IMG/VR virus record: IMGVR_UViG_3300025131_004421
Span: 1-24,379 of that record
DNA length: 24,379 nt
Strand: one strand, 5' to 3'
Origin: a virus
The position numbers were made by a program, and so were the translations under genes. Below are positions 13,604 through 21,416 of this stretch, in pieces (position 1 is the stretch's first letter; the number at the start of each line of letters is the position of its first letter). Below the pieces are notes generated by a model. The model saw only the letters and a list, made by a program, of their open reading frames with translations, did no database searches and had not been told where the DNA came from.

Positions 13604-14742
13604 TCCACTGCGACGCTCTACATGTCGCAGACCATCTTGTAGAGGGAGCCGTCCACTGCGTGGTAACCAGCCCCCCTTACTGGAGCCTGAGAGACTACGG
13701 GGTTCCTCCCACCGAATGGCCCGATGGGACCAAGTGCTGCTTGGGTCTGGAGGAAACTCCCGACAAATTCATCGAACATCTGTGCGATGTTTTTGACAGT
13801 GTGAAAAAAGTCCTGCGTGACGACGGCACACTCTGGATCAATCTCGGAGACACGTTCGCCGGGGGTGGTGGCATTACCGGAGTGCCTGAGAACTGGGAAT
13901 CTCTCAGCATGTCGAATCGAGAGAAGTATCCAGAAAACGCCCCATCGAGAGACAACAAGAGGTTCGGCCTGAAGAAGAAGGATCTGATCCTCACACCGTT
14001 CAGGTTGGCAACTGAACTCCAGAAGCGTGGCTTATATCTACGTCAAGTGATCATCTGGGAGAAACCCAACCCTGCCAGAGAATCGGTCACCGACCGTCCT
14101 ACCACTTCACACGAATATATCTTCCTCATGTCGAAGAAGCCTCAATATTACTATGACATGGAAGCCATCCGTACGGAGTCAGGAGCAAATTGTGGATCAG
14201 TCTGGAAAATCACCGTCACAAATTACAAGGGTGCGCACTTCGCGACATTCCCTCCAGACCTCGTTGAGAGATGCATTAGAGCAGGTACGTCGGAGAAAGG
14301 GGCCTGTGTGGAATGCGGTGCGCCGTATGTCCGACTTATTGAAAAAGGAGAAGCCGATGACGAGTGGAAAAAAAAGTCTGGAGCCGACAGTGATGGAGAA
14401 TACCGGGGTCAAGCTACAAAAGATTATGAGTTTGGAGGAGCAGAGAATCCGTCAGACGTTAAACGACGAATACTGGCAGGAATGGTTACGCGAACAACTA
14501 TTGGTTGGGAACGCTCCTGCGCTTGCAAAGACCGTGATCCCGAAGGAAGCGCAACACCAATTAACCACGTTCCTTGCACAGTTCTTGATCCGTTTTCTGG
14601 AGCTGGAACGACCGCATTGGTTGCTGACCGTCTCGGAAGAGATGCCATCGGAACCGACCTGAAGGAAGAGTATATCCAGATGGCAGACAATCGCGTCTAC
14701 GATGACGCCCCACTGTTTCATCAACCACACCTCAAGGAGTAA
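13588..14742 (+). CDS. Site-specific DNA methyltransferase, beta class (N4-C or N6-A), 384 aa
   Basis: Motif IV TSPPYWSLRDYG (residues 27-38) precedes motif I/FxGxG VLDPFSGAGTTALVADRLGR near the C-terminus, followed by AIGTDLKEEYIQMADNR. That order defines the beta group of amino-methyltransferases. A Cys-rich insert (GACVECGAPYVRL, then RSCACKDRD) looks like the zinc-binding element common in phage members. The start is ATG 13588, with AAAGGAGG 7 bases upstream; the frame extends to 13525 without a better site. No restriction gene is adjacent, so it is probably an orphan enzyme protecting phage DNA or modulating promoters. The recognition site cannot be read. Confidence 0.93.
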   Translation: MAYDMIHCDALHVADHLVEGAVHCVVTSPPYWSLRDYGVPPTEWPDGTKCCLGLEETPDKFIEHLCDVFDSVKKVLRDDGTLWINLGDTFAGGGGITGVPENWESLSMSNREKYPENAPSRDNKRFGLKKKDLILTPFRLATELQKRGLYLRQVIIWEKPNPARESVTDRPTTSHEYIFLMSKKPQYYYDMEAIRTESGANCGSVWKITVTNYKGAHFATFPPDLVERCIRAGTSEKGACVECGAPYVRLIEKGEADDEWKKKSGADSDGEYRGQATKDYEFGGAENPSDVKRRILAGMVTRTTIGWERSCACKDRDPEGSATPINHVPCTVLDPFSGAGTTALVADRLGRDAIGTDLKEEYIQMADNRVYDDAPLFHQPHLKE

Positions 14743-14752
14743 TGGCAAGAGA

Positions 14753-15298
14753 ATGAGCAATAATCTAATCTGGGGCATCGACCCCGGCACAACAAAAAGT
14801 GCATTGTGCATCTTCGACGTGGATCAAAATAAGGCTGTGTTTTCCGAGACATTTCTCAACGAGGAACTGGCAAAAGTCTTGGAGTCGAACTATGAACATG
14901 TATCACACAATGAGATCCACCACTTCAGGACAGACAAGATGAGTGCAATGGTTTCTGGCCCTGCTGATCTTGCAATCGAACAGGTTGTCTTCTATGGCAG
15001 AACCGTAGGCGAGACCACTTTCACCACAGTCTTCTGGTCTGGACGATTTGCTCAGGCATGGGGCAGACCGTACGCCTATTTCCCGTTCAGAGAGGTAGGA
15101 CGAGAGATCTGCGGCCTTGCCAGTGGCATCAAGGAGCCTGAGGTACGCCAAGCTCTCATAGACCGGTTCGGACCTGAAAAGAGGACTGCAATCGGCCTGA
15201 AGGCGTCTCCCGGCCCCCTGTACAACGTCAAGGGGCATGAGTGGTCTGCGCTTGGGATAGCCGTCGCCCACGCTATACGAGAAGGACTCATGAAATGA
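14753..15298 (+). CDS. RuvC-like Holliday junction resolvase, 181 aa
   Basis: RNase H-fold nuclease. WGIDPGTTKSALCI carries catalytic D10, LAIEQVVFYG carries E76, and GHEWSALGIAVAHA is the C-terminal acidic helix, where bacterial RuvC has HxxDALA. It would cut four-way junctions or branched DNA before packaging. I chose ATG 14753 because the fold starts there; the only AAGGAG (14734-14739) is 13 bases upstream, beside a 4-codon ATG-GCA-AGA-GAA-TGA overlapping the methyltransferase stop. An earlier in-frame ATG at 14702 would overlap 41 bases. Part of the rightward operon, ending in an ATGA overlap with the LexA-like gene. Confidence 0.85.
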   Translation: MSNNLIWGIDPGTTKSALCIFDVDQNKAVFSETFLNEELAKVLESNYEHVSHNEIHHFRTDKMSAMVSGPADLAIEQVVFYGRTVGETTFTTVFWSGRFAQAWGRPYAYFPFREVGREICGLASGIKEPEVRQALIDRFGPEKRTAIGLKASPGPLYNVKGHEWSALGIAVAHAIREGLMK

Positions 15299-15729
15299 AG
15301 GAACCCCTCACCCAACGACAACTGGAGATCTACGCAGCTATCAGATACCATGTCATCACTCAAGGAGTCCCACCCACGATTCGCGAGATGATGACTGCTC
15401 TCCAGATCAAATCAACCAATGGAGTCAGAGCCGTCATTCAGGTCTTGATCAAGAAAGGATGGCTGACCTACCCGACCAAGGGAGCCGTGCGGGGCATACG
15501 CCTCATAGATGACGAATGGAAGCATGACTCAGAAAGTTTACGTCTCGTAGAAACAGTTCTGGCATGGTATATAAATGCTGACATACCCGACATCACCAGC
15601 AGGGAACGAGACGTGGCGCATGATGTCGGAGTATCCATCCGACAAGAGCTTGTCTATGCTACCAAGGCACAGACGGCTCTGGCAGATCGCAAGATGGCGA
15701 CCAAGCCATATACCCATAAGGAAGTATGA
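15295..15729 (+). CDS. LexA-type winged-helix DNA-binding protein without protease domain, 144 aa
   Basis: Residues 4-68 match the LexA N-terminal domain closely: LTQRQLEIYAAIRYHVITQG, PPTIREMMTALQI as the recognition helix region, and a wing ending KGAVRGIRLI (E. coli LexA has SGASRGIRLL). The C-terminal 70 residues are helical and lack the Ala-Gly cleavage site and Ser/Lys dyad of S24 peptidases, so RecA-stimulated self-cleavage is not expected. It probably represses or tunes phage or host genes. ATG 15295 overlaps the RuvC stop; GAAGGA is upstream. A LexA-like inverted repeat lies in its own operon leader. Confidence 0.85.
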   Translation: MKEPLTQRQLEIYAAIRYHVITQGVPPTIREMMTALQIKSTNGVRAVIQVLIKKGWLTYPTKGAVRGIRLIDDEWKHDSESLRLVETVLAWYINADIPDITSRERDVAHDVGVSIRQELVYATKAQTALADRKMATKPYTHKEV

Positions 15730-15920
15730 TGGCTACCATCTGGATGGTTCACGCAACAAGACGAATACGAAAGAAGGGTAAGACCCTTACAGTGAAGCAT
15801 GTCGAGCCACGAGTTATTGCACCCACCAAAGAACTGGCAGAAGAACAGATACGGCATTTTCTGGCAGACTCCACAGATTACAAGTGGACTATTCAAGGTA
15901 CCGTAAAGGAGAGTGGATGA
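15726..15920 (+). CDS. Hypothetical small basic protein, 64 aa
   Basis: MVHATRRIRKKGKTLTVKHVEPRVIAPTKELAEEQIRHFL suggests a beta strand, a basic turn and one amphipathic helix, followed by YKWTIQGTVKESG. No family recognised. Two adjacent ATGs (15726, 15729) are possible starts: the first gives an ATGA overlap with the previous stop, the second is better spaced from AAGGAA (15718-15723). It is coupled in turn to the phosphoesterase by an ATGATGA junction. Confidence 0.7.
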   Translation: MMATIWMVHATRRIRKKGKTLTVKHVEPRVIAPTKELAEEQIRHFLADSTDYKWTIQGTVKESG

Positions 15921-16546
15921 TGAACATGAGAATAATTGGAGACGTTCATGGGAACGCTGAAGACTACATCGAATTGATCGCTGAAGAGAAGTATTCGATC
16001 CAGATCGGTGACATGGGCTTTAGCCAGACCTATGAGAAGTTGATGGACTATGTGCCAGCATCTCATCATCGCTTCGTGCCGGGGAACCACGACGACTATG
16101 ACAACCTACCACCTCACGCACTGGGTGACTGGGGGATCTATGAGATCGATGGATTCTCAGCGTTCTTCGTCAGAGGCGCAGACAGTCCAGACAAGGACTT
16201 CAGGCTCATCGAGAAGACAAAGACAAAGATCAAGTCATGGTGGGATTGCGAAGAGCTTACTGCGTCACAAGGGGAGCAAGCTCTGGTCGACTACGTAGAT
16301 GCACAGCCAGACTTCATGATCACTCATGACTGTCCGACGTTCCTCACAGCTACGATGGGATCGACGTGGCCACCGACTCACACGCAGGAGTTACTACAGA
16401 GGATGTATGAGGAATGGCAACCAAAGCACTGGATCTTCGGTCACTGGCATCAAGACAAAGTGATAGCAGACGACGGTACCACCTTCATCTGCTTATCACA
16501 ATTGTCCCATGCCGACTTCGACTGTGAGACTCAGAGTTTCGTCTGA
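15917..16546 (+). CDS. Calcineurin-like metallophosphoesterase, 209 aa
   Basis: All dimetal motifs are present in order: GDVHGN, GDMGF, GNHDD, MITHDCP and GHWHQD. It is a compact single-domain phosphoesterase; family members include protein phosphatases, nucleases and cyclic-nucleotide phosphodiesterases. Sequence alone does not choose between them. ATG 15917 or 15920 are both consistent with AAAGGAG at 15905-15911. It is the last gene of the rightward island, and its stop directly abuts the stop of the convergent 43-residue gene; no terminator is seen between them. Confidence 0.9.
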   Translation: MMNMRIIGDVHGNAEDYIELIAEEKYSIQIGDMGFSQTYEKLMDYVPASHHRFVPGNHDDYDNLPPHALGDWGIYEIDGFSAFFVRGADSPDKDFRLIEKTKTKIKSWWDCEELTASQGEQALVDYVDAQPDFMITHDCPTFLTATMGSTWPPTHTQELLQRMYEEWQPKHWIFGHWHQDKVIADDGTTFICLSQLSHADFDCETQSFV

Positions 16547-16678
16547 CTACTTCTTGCCAGACTTCTTGAAAGGCATGGCTTTGCCCTTGGGCATCTTATG
16601 GCCCGTCTTCTTCGGAGGACAGACCTTTTTTGTTCCAGACTTACCCTTGCCCATGTACCCTTTACCCTTTGGCATCAT
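16547..16678 (-). CDS. Lys/Gly-rich small basic protein, 43 aa
   Basis: The ORF reads MMPKGKGYMGKGKSGTKKVC, then PPKKTGHKMPKGKAMPFKKS and GKK. Roughly a third of its residues are Lys and there is almost no acidic content. AGGGAGAGT precedes the ATG at 16678, and the ATG overlaps the portal stop (ATGA), so translation is coupled. Short Lys/Gly-rich ORFs are often found near phage portal and head genes. It could bind packaged DNA or RNA, but that is inference. A second ATG at 16675 is equally possible. Confidence 0.7.
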   Translation of the reverse strand: MMPKGKGYMGKGKSGTKKVCPPKKTGHKMPKGKAMPFKKSGKK

Positions 16679-19011
16679 ACTCTCCCTGAAGATTTCAGTG
16701 TGTAAAGCCACATACAGCGACAAGCACCTCGGCCTTCGCAGTTGATCAACGGAGGCGAGATCTCATGGAACCTTGGAGAATTCAATGTTTCTGTCTGGCC
16801 GTCATGAGCCTTGCAAGGATTGCAATTGTGATCGTCCAGAATTGACGAGAAGGTGGCTGTGCTTTCGATCAACCCACCGGCTCCAGCAATGTTACTGGCT
16901 TCAGCGACACGACCAAGGTTGAAAGCCTCAGAAGTATTCTTGGTCGCCATCAATCGAGCTTCCTTCTCCACAGAACTGGTCATCTCGTTGACGATGTTGT
17001 CCAGATCGTCCTCGGTGAAGTCAGACCCCTTCGTTCTCTGCACGTCGAGAGCCACCCTGTGAGCCGTCTCGACCGTCTTGCGGCTCAGACGCTGCACAAT
17101 GTCCTCAGTGCGACTACGCATGATTGCAAGGGCCTCTGTGCCCCCTACAGTGTCATCCCTGAGCAAGGGACCATCCCCAAGCCTGAACGGCAGCACGATC
17201 TGATCCCCGGCAGCTACAGCCTGAGAAGCGATCTCACTACGCACAGTCATCTGACCCTTCTGGTAAAGCTCAAACAGGAGAGGTCGGATATGGTTCTCCA
17301 TCCTCTTCTCGTCCATGCTTCCCAGATCAGTCATCATGATCTCACTGAATCTGCCAGACGCCAATGCACGTTCAACGCCAGTGCGAAGCGTTTCGGTCCA
17401 CTCGTCCCTCACGACCATGACACGGTGCATTATTCTGTCACGGGACGAATCAAGCGTATATTCGATGTCTGTGAGGGCTACGTGGCTCTCTATGTCCGTA
17501 GGCTCCCTCCATAGCTCGGAGGCTGCTACGCGCCCTGCTGGGGGCGCTGCGACGACCGGGGCCGGTTCCTTCTTCTTACGCTCAGAAGCCTTATCAGCCT
17601 GACGCTCACTGCGCTCCTCTGCTCTGTCCTCCTTGGCGATCTCAGCCTCTTCCTCCTCATCTGGAGTGCGACCGGAAACGCCTCGACGCTCCTGATCCTC
17701 ACGGAAGGCATCGTTATCCTTGAGAGGCAGATTGAGCAGACCACGAAGACGATTTTCCAATTCAAGATCTGGCGTGATGAATGTGTCGCCCATGATACGC
17801 AGGGCTGCCAGAAGTTCAGACATGCTGATGGCACCGATGTCTGTAGCCTGAAGCACCGGACGTGGCTGGTTGGGGAAGTTGATATCCATCAACGGCCAGA
17901 TCACATCACGGTTAATGATCTCCGACATCCAGTTCGTCAATGCCAACAGGGCATCATAGAAGAAGTTGGTGGTCACTTCACCCAAGGCACGGGTGCCTGT
18001 CTGCGTCGTGCCGAAGTTGATGAACTGCGCCAGACCGGCTTTGGCGATCTCCTCGTTGTGATGCTGAATGGTGGACATCACATCCAAAGCTGATCCGGTC
18101 ATCTGGATAATCTCAATGCCCCAACCCTGCGGGGTCACGACATATGACTGAGATCCACCCTTCCAGTTCTTCCCGATCTTCTGTGCTGCAAGGAGGTCGT
18201 CAGTATCCCATTCCTCGGGCAATTCGATGTGGGGTACACCGATTGCAAATCTCTCATGGCGAATTGCGTCGATGCGATAGATGTTGTCTTTGATGAACCA
18301 ATGCTTGTAGGCTCCACGCAGAAGGGACATGCCCTCGTAGTTATTCCCCTCCTGCTGGAAGGAGAAGACGACGATCTTGTCCTTCTGGAGATCTACTTCA
18401 TTGGGATCAGACTCACCCCTGACTCTCTTCTTACGATTGCCAGTAGTCTTGGTGCGCTGGGTGACTCGGATAAGATTGTCGCTCTCGTCAGTCCACCACT
18501 TGTAGAGTGTGCTTGCCAGACGAGGAGATAGCTTGGCGATGTGCCATTGTCCATCCTCGATGACGTAGACTTTCTCAAACCACGAGAATCCAGCCCACAG
18601 GCAGGACATGGCATGGCGCAGGAACGCTTGGAAGTCTACCCGAATGAAGAGATTGTCCTGAACGAATGCGATATGCTCATCGGTGATCTTGGCAGCTTCC
18701 TCTTCGTTGTCCTTGGGACGCTGAATCACCCAATCGGCAGCTAGCACGGGAAGCTGCACAGCATACAGCAGAGCTTGCACCTGTGCGTCTGTACGACGCA
18801 TCTTGTCGTAGGTCTCGACGCCCTTCTTGCCTGACAGGTCATTGTTGAATTCGTCGTTATCGATCAGGCCACCGAAAAACGAGACACCTCCAGAACCCAT
18901 CTCGCGAAGGAGAGTAGAACTCTGGCTTTTCTTCAGCTTCGTGGAATCGTCCTCCAGAACGACGTGTCCATTCCCGTTCGCGTTATCGACTTTTTCAGTT
19001 ACAGCATTCAT
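16675..19011 (-). CDS. Portal protein fused to Mu F-like minor head domain, 778 aa
   Basis: Residues about 30-440 fit the Mu gp29/DUF935-type portal: YDKMRRTDAQVQALLYAVQLPVLAADW, KDKIVVFSFQQEGNNYEGMSLLRGAYKHWFIKD and the QFINFGTTQTGTRALGEV stretch. A charged linker (about 445-495) leads to a MuF domain. Its C-terminus has C730-x2-C733, HDG at 736-738 and CEGRGACRC (C758, C764, C766), a probable zinc site. The portal dodecamer is the DNA gate; MuF proteins are minor head or ejected proteins. In Mu the two are separate genes, so here they are fused. Start ATG 19011 has CTGGAGATG upstream. Follows TerL in the packaging operon. Confidence 0.92.
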   Translation of the reverse strand: MNAVTEKVDNANGNGHVVLEDDSTKLKKSQSSTLLREMGSGGVSFFGGLIDNDEFNNDLSGKKGVETYDKMRRTDAQVQALLYAVQLPVLAADWVIQRPKDNEEEAAKITDEHIAFVQDNLFIRVDFQAFLRHAMSCLWAGFSWFEKVYVIEDGQWHIAKLSPRLASTLYKWWTDESDNLIRVTQRTKTTGNRKKRVRGESDPNEVDLQKDKIVVFSFQQEGNNYEGMSLLRGAYKHWFIKDNIYRIDAIRHERFAIGVPHIELPEEWDTDDLLAAQKIGKNWKGGSQSYVVTPQGWGIEIIQMTGSALDVMSTIQHHNEEIAKAGLAQFINFGTTQTGTRALGEVTTNFFYDALLALTNWMSEIINRDVIWPLMDINFPNQPRPVLQATDIGAISMSELLAALRIMGDTFITPDLELENRLRGLLNLPLKDNDAFREDQERRGVSGRTPDEEEEAEIAKEDRAEERSERQADKASERKKKEPAPVVAAPPAGRVAASELWREPTDIESHVALTDIEYTLDSSRDRIMHRVMVVRDEWTETLRTGVERALASGRFSEIMMTDLGSMDEKRMENHIRPLLFELYQKGQMTVRSEIASQAVAAGDQIVLPFRLGDGPLLRDDTVGGTEALAIMRSRTEDIVQRLSRKTVETAHRVALDVQRTKGSDFTEDDLDNIVNEMTSSVEKEARLMATKNTSEAFNLGRVAEASNIAGAGGLIESTATFSSILDDHNCNPCKAHDGQTETLNSPRFHEISPPLINCEGRGACRCMWLYTLKSSGRV

Positions 19012-19135
19012 TACTCATCTCCAGTAGAGGGATGCCGGTCTCCTCGATAAAGGTCCACCCAACGTAACCTTCAGGAGTCATCTGGCAGCATGGAACCAAA
19101 CCGTCACCACTGAGGGCAACACGACATCCCCCCAT
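18995..19135 (-). CDS. Small Cys-containing ORF between TerL and portal, 46 aa
   Basis: This ORF fills the gap between terminase and portal exactly. Its ATG at 19135 overlaps the TerL stop (TAATG), and its end overlaps the portal start by 17 bases. It reads MGGCRVALSGDGLVPCCQMT, then PEGYVGWTFIEETG and ends in NECCN, with five Cys residues. There is no Shine-Dalgarno, so translation would depend on coupling to TerL. No family is recognised. Its fit to the operon is the main support; it could also be a chance open frame. Confidence 0.45.
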   Translation of the reverse strand: MGGCRVALSGDGLVPCCQMTPEGYVGWTFIEETGIPLLEMSNECCN

Positions 19136-20688
19136 TAAAATTCTGCGGTTGCAAGGTCAGTAGCATATCCAGTATGAGTTGCAAGGGCATTCGCTCTGAG
19201 GATTTCACTTTGCATTCCGATGTTCATGGTCTGTGCCCATGACGTAAACGCCATGCATTCTGCACGATCTGGGGATCGTTCGCCTCGTTCTAACATCTTC
19301 GCCTTGGACTCTGCAACCAACCTTCCATCCGACCGATAATCGTACTTACGGGCCGCCAGTTGATGTATGAGCCGCTTGTCGTTTGGTATCGAGATGCCGA
19401 TACCCGGTGCTTCATCTTCAATTTCGTGCGTTTCTCTGAAGCGTAATCTAAGATTCCAGAGCATCTCTGTGCCCAGATTGTAGAACTGTTCGTCGTCCTT
19501 CGGTTTGTTGCCAGCATTGATAGGCACCACGTTCTTGATTTTGAGTTCACGCAATCGATCAGTAACTCCACCACCAAGTCCAGCATCATCAATACAGACT
19601 CTTTTTACACCCCGACAAAGTTCTCTTGTTCTGCCAGCCGTCACCATCAGGTTCTTGCCAGTATAGTGGTCTACGAGGTCAAACCTACCTCCCCTGAATT
19701 CTCCAAAGCATGTCTCATCGTTTCCAAATCGTGCGATGTCCACGCCACCTCCGGTGTTGCCTCCCTCGTAAACATCCCTTTCCACTGCGCTGAGAACCCA
19801 CGACAATGGAATGATCGTGTCCTCGGCTTCATCAGGAAACTCGCCCTCCACCATCGAGATGAACAGGGGGGATTCCTCGCCAAGATCTGTCGCGTCATCA
19901 TGCACCATCTCCAGACCAATTCTGGAGGATTCATAGGCCGACATCTCAAACACAGTCCAACGGTGTGCTTGTTCACCTCTACAGAGATCGTAGAAAGGTC
20001 CAGTGGGAGACCCCGGTGAACTGAGACAGATCCACCAAAACTTCCCACCGGGGTTACCACGGAGAATACGACGCACAGCGTTAAAGATCTCGGGCTTAAT
20101 AGCTTTAGCTTCATCCATAAGTACCATAACATAGTCACCGTGGACTCCTTCGAAGGTGGCTTCCTCCGTGGCCGCACGACCGAATGCTGCCCAGTCTGCT
20201 CCTAGGTCGATATGAGTCTTGCCCATTCGATCCAGACTTGCGGCGATAGGCTTCTTAGCTCTTCCAGCCCAGACGGAGATTTCACGCCACAATTGCTCTC
20301 GCAACTGTGACCACGTACCTGCTGTGGTGACGACTCGTCCACCGGGGTAGTTGTCCATGAACCAGTGAACCATGAGCGCAGCAGTCGCCGTTTTAGCAAT
20401 GCCGTTTGCCCACTTAAATGCATAGAAGCCGGGATCAGCCATTATATCCAGAGCTTCTGCCTGATAGGATCTACGAGAATCCAGAACGAAATCACCACGC
20501 GCCATCTTCTGACGGCACCAGTGATGCATCCCACTAGGAACCTCTGCCAGCCAATCCTCCAGAACTTTCTTGCCCCGATACGGAGCTAGCTCAATATCGA
20601 GATGGTCCGTAGCCCACTTCGCAGGGTGTTTACGATAGTACAGCATCCTTCTGGCGCGTTCGGACTGCAATGGCTTATTCTTGCTCAT
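19135..20688 (-). CDS. terL: Terminase large subunit, 517 aa
   Basis: ATPase-nuclease that packages DNA into the prohead. Walker A-like ANGIAKTA (94-101) has Ala where GKT-type loops carry Gly before the Lys. Walker B is VMVLMDEA (187-194) with catalytic E193, and CLSSPGSPTG (221-230) is the coupling motif. The RNase H-like nuclease has GGGVDIARFGNDE with D317, VCIDDAGLGGG with D367/D368, and SPDRAECMAF with D474. Length is typical. The ATG at 20688 overlaps the ParB-like gene stop (ATGA) with no strong ribosome binding site, implying coupling. No conventional small terminase gene is seen next to it. Confidence 0.93.
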   Translation of the reverse strand: MSKNKPLQSERARRMLYYRKHPAKWATDHLDIELAPYRGKKVLEDWLAEVPSGMHHWCRQKMARGDFVLDSRRSYQAEALDIMADPGFYAFKWANGIAKTATAALMVHWFMDNYPGGRVVTTAGTWSQLREQLWREISVWAGRAKKPIAASLDRMGKTHIDLGADWAAFGRAATEEATFEGVHGDYVMVLMDEAKAIKPEIFNAVRRILRGNPGGKFWWICLSSPGSPTGPFYDLCRGEQAHRWTVFEMSAYESSRIGLEMVHDDATDLGEESPLFISMVEGEFPDEAEDTIIPLSWVLSAVERDVYEGGNTGGGVDIARFGNDETCFGEFRGGRFDLVDHYTGKNLMVTAGRTRELCRGVKRVCIDDAGLGGGVTDRLRELKIKNVVPINAGNKPKDDEQFYNLGTEMLWNLRLRFRETHEIEDEAPGIGISIPNDKRLIHQLAARKYDYRSDGRLVAESKAKMLERGERSPDRAECMAFTSWAQTMNIGMQSEILRANALATHTGYATDLATAEF

Positions 20689-21416
20689 GCTTTCACCAAG
20701 TCTTGTGCTACATCCATGACATCTCTCAGCGCCTTACGAGCTTCCTTGGAGTAGGTGCCAAATTCATCCATAGGATTCTGGCGCAAGAATAATCTCATCC
20801 TATCTAATCGCTTTCTGTAGCGGATAAATGCCATGACATCCCTTTGTCTGGCGTCAACCCTGCCTTCCATGCGTTTTTTGCTCTGCTCCTGCAACTGCTT
20901 ATGGGCCACTGCGACTTTCGTTTCTCCAGTCTCCATGGACTGAATCAACTGCTCGTCACCTGACTCCATGATCTTCTGTATACGCCAGTAATTCGTGTAT
21001 GACGTAACATTCTTCAGTTCGCCAGCTATCTGAGAGGTGGTCGGGGTTTCACCTTCGTTAATCTTGATGTTCTCCAGCGCCTTCCCTGCTTTGTAGATCA
21101 TCCCCGGCGTCAGGTGACGCCTGAGAAGATTGTCCAACAATAGGTGCCGAATGACGGCAGCTTCACCGTCCAGTTTTACTACTTTAACCTCTACATACTC
21201 TACGTTCAATTCCTTCAACGCCCGTAGACGTTGTGAGCCACATATGACTCGACCCTCTGGGTCCAGTTCTAGAGGGTGATTGACTCCTCGTTCGTCTATG
21301 TCCTGCTTCAGTTCTTGAAACTCATCATCTCCCATCGGGCCGAAGATGGCATCTGAAAGAGGATGAGCCTGAAGATGGCTGACTATGCGGGTTTCAGTCT
21401 TCGATTCGGTCTTCAT
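20685..21416 (-). CDS. ParB-like nuclease-domain protein with HTH, 243 aa
   Basis: The N-terminal ParB/Srx domain is clear: ELKQDIDERGVNHPLELD, RVICGSQRLRALKELN (the GxxR-type motif), then VEVKVVKLDGEAA. A helical middle part (TPGMIYKAGKALENIK, TTSQIAGELKNVTSYTNYWRIQKIM) resembles the KorB/ParB helix-turn-helix. It lacks a partner ParA gene here, so plasmid-type partition is not supported. It sits where a small terminase often lies, immediately upstream of TerL with an ATGA overlap. DNA binding for packaging or transcription control are both possible. Confidence 0.8.
   Translation of the reverse strand: MKTESKTETRIVSHLQAHPLSDAIFGPMGDDEFQELKQDIDERGVNHPLELDPEGRVICGSQRLRALKELNVEYVEVKVVKLDGEAAVIRHLLLDNLLRRHLTPGMIYKAGKALENIKINEGETPTTSQIAGELKNVTSYTNYWRIQKIMESGDEQLIQSMETGETKVAVAHKQLQEQSKKRMEGRVDARQRDVMAFIRYRKRLDRMRLFLRQNPMDEFGTYSKEARKALRDVMDVAQDLVKA

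Noticed and set aside
14153-14662. Second rightward frame of 169 codons inside the DNA methyltransferase gene.
   Set aside because: The methyltransferase frame holds all conserved motifs through this interval; the alternative frame has no ribosome binding site or domain.
16509-16745. Rightward frame across the end of the phosphoesterase.
   Set aside because: It is antisense to the 43-residue basic ORF and portal end, both of which have ribosome binding sites.
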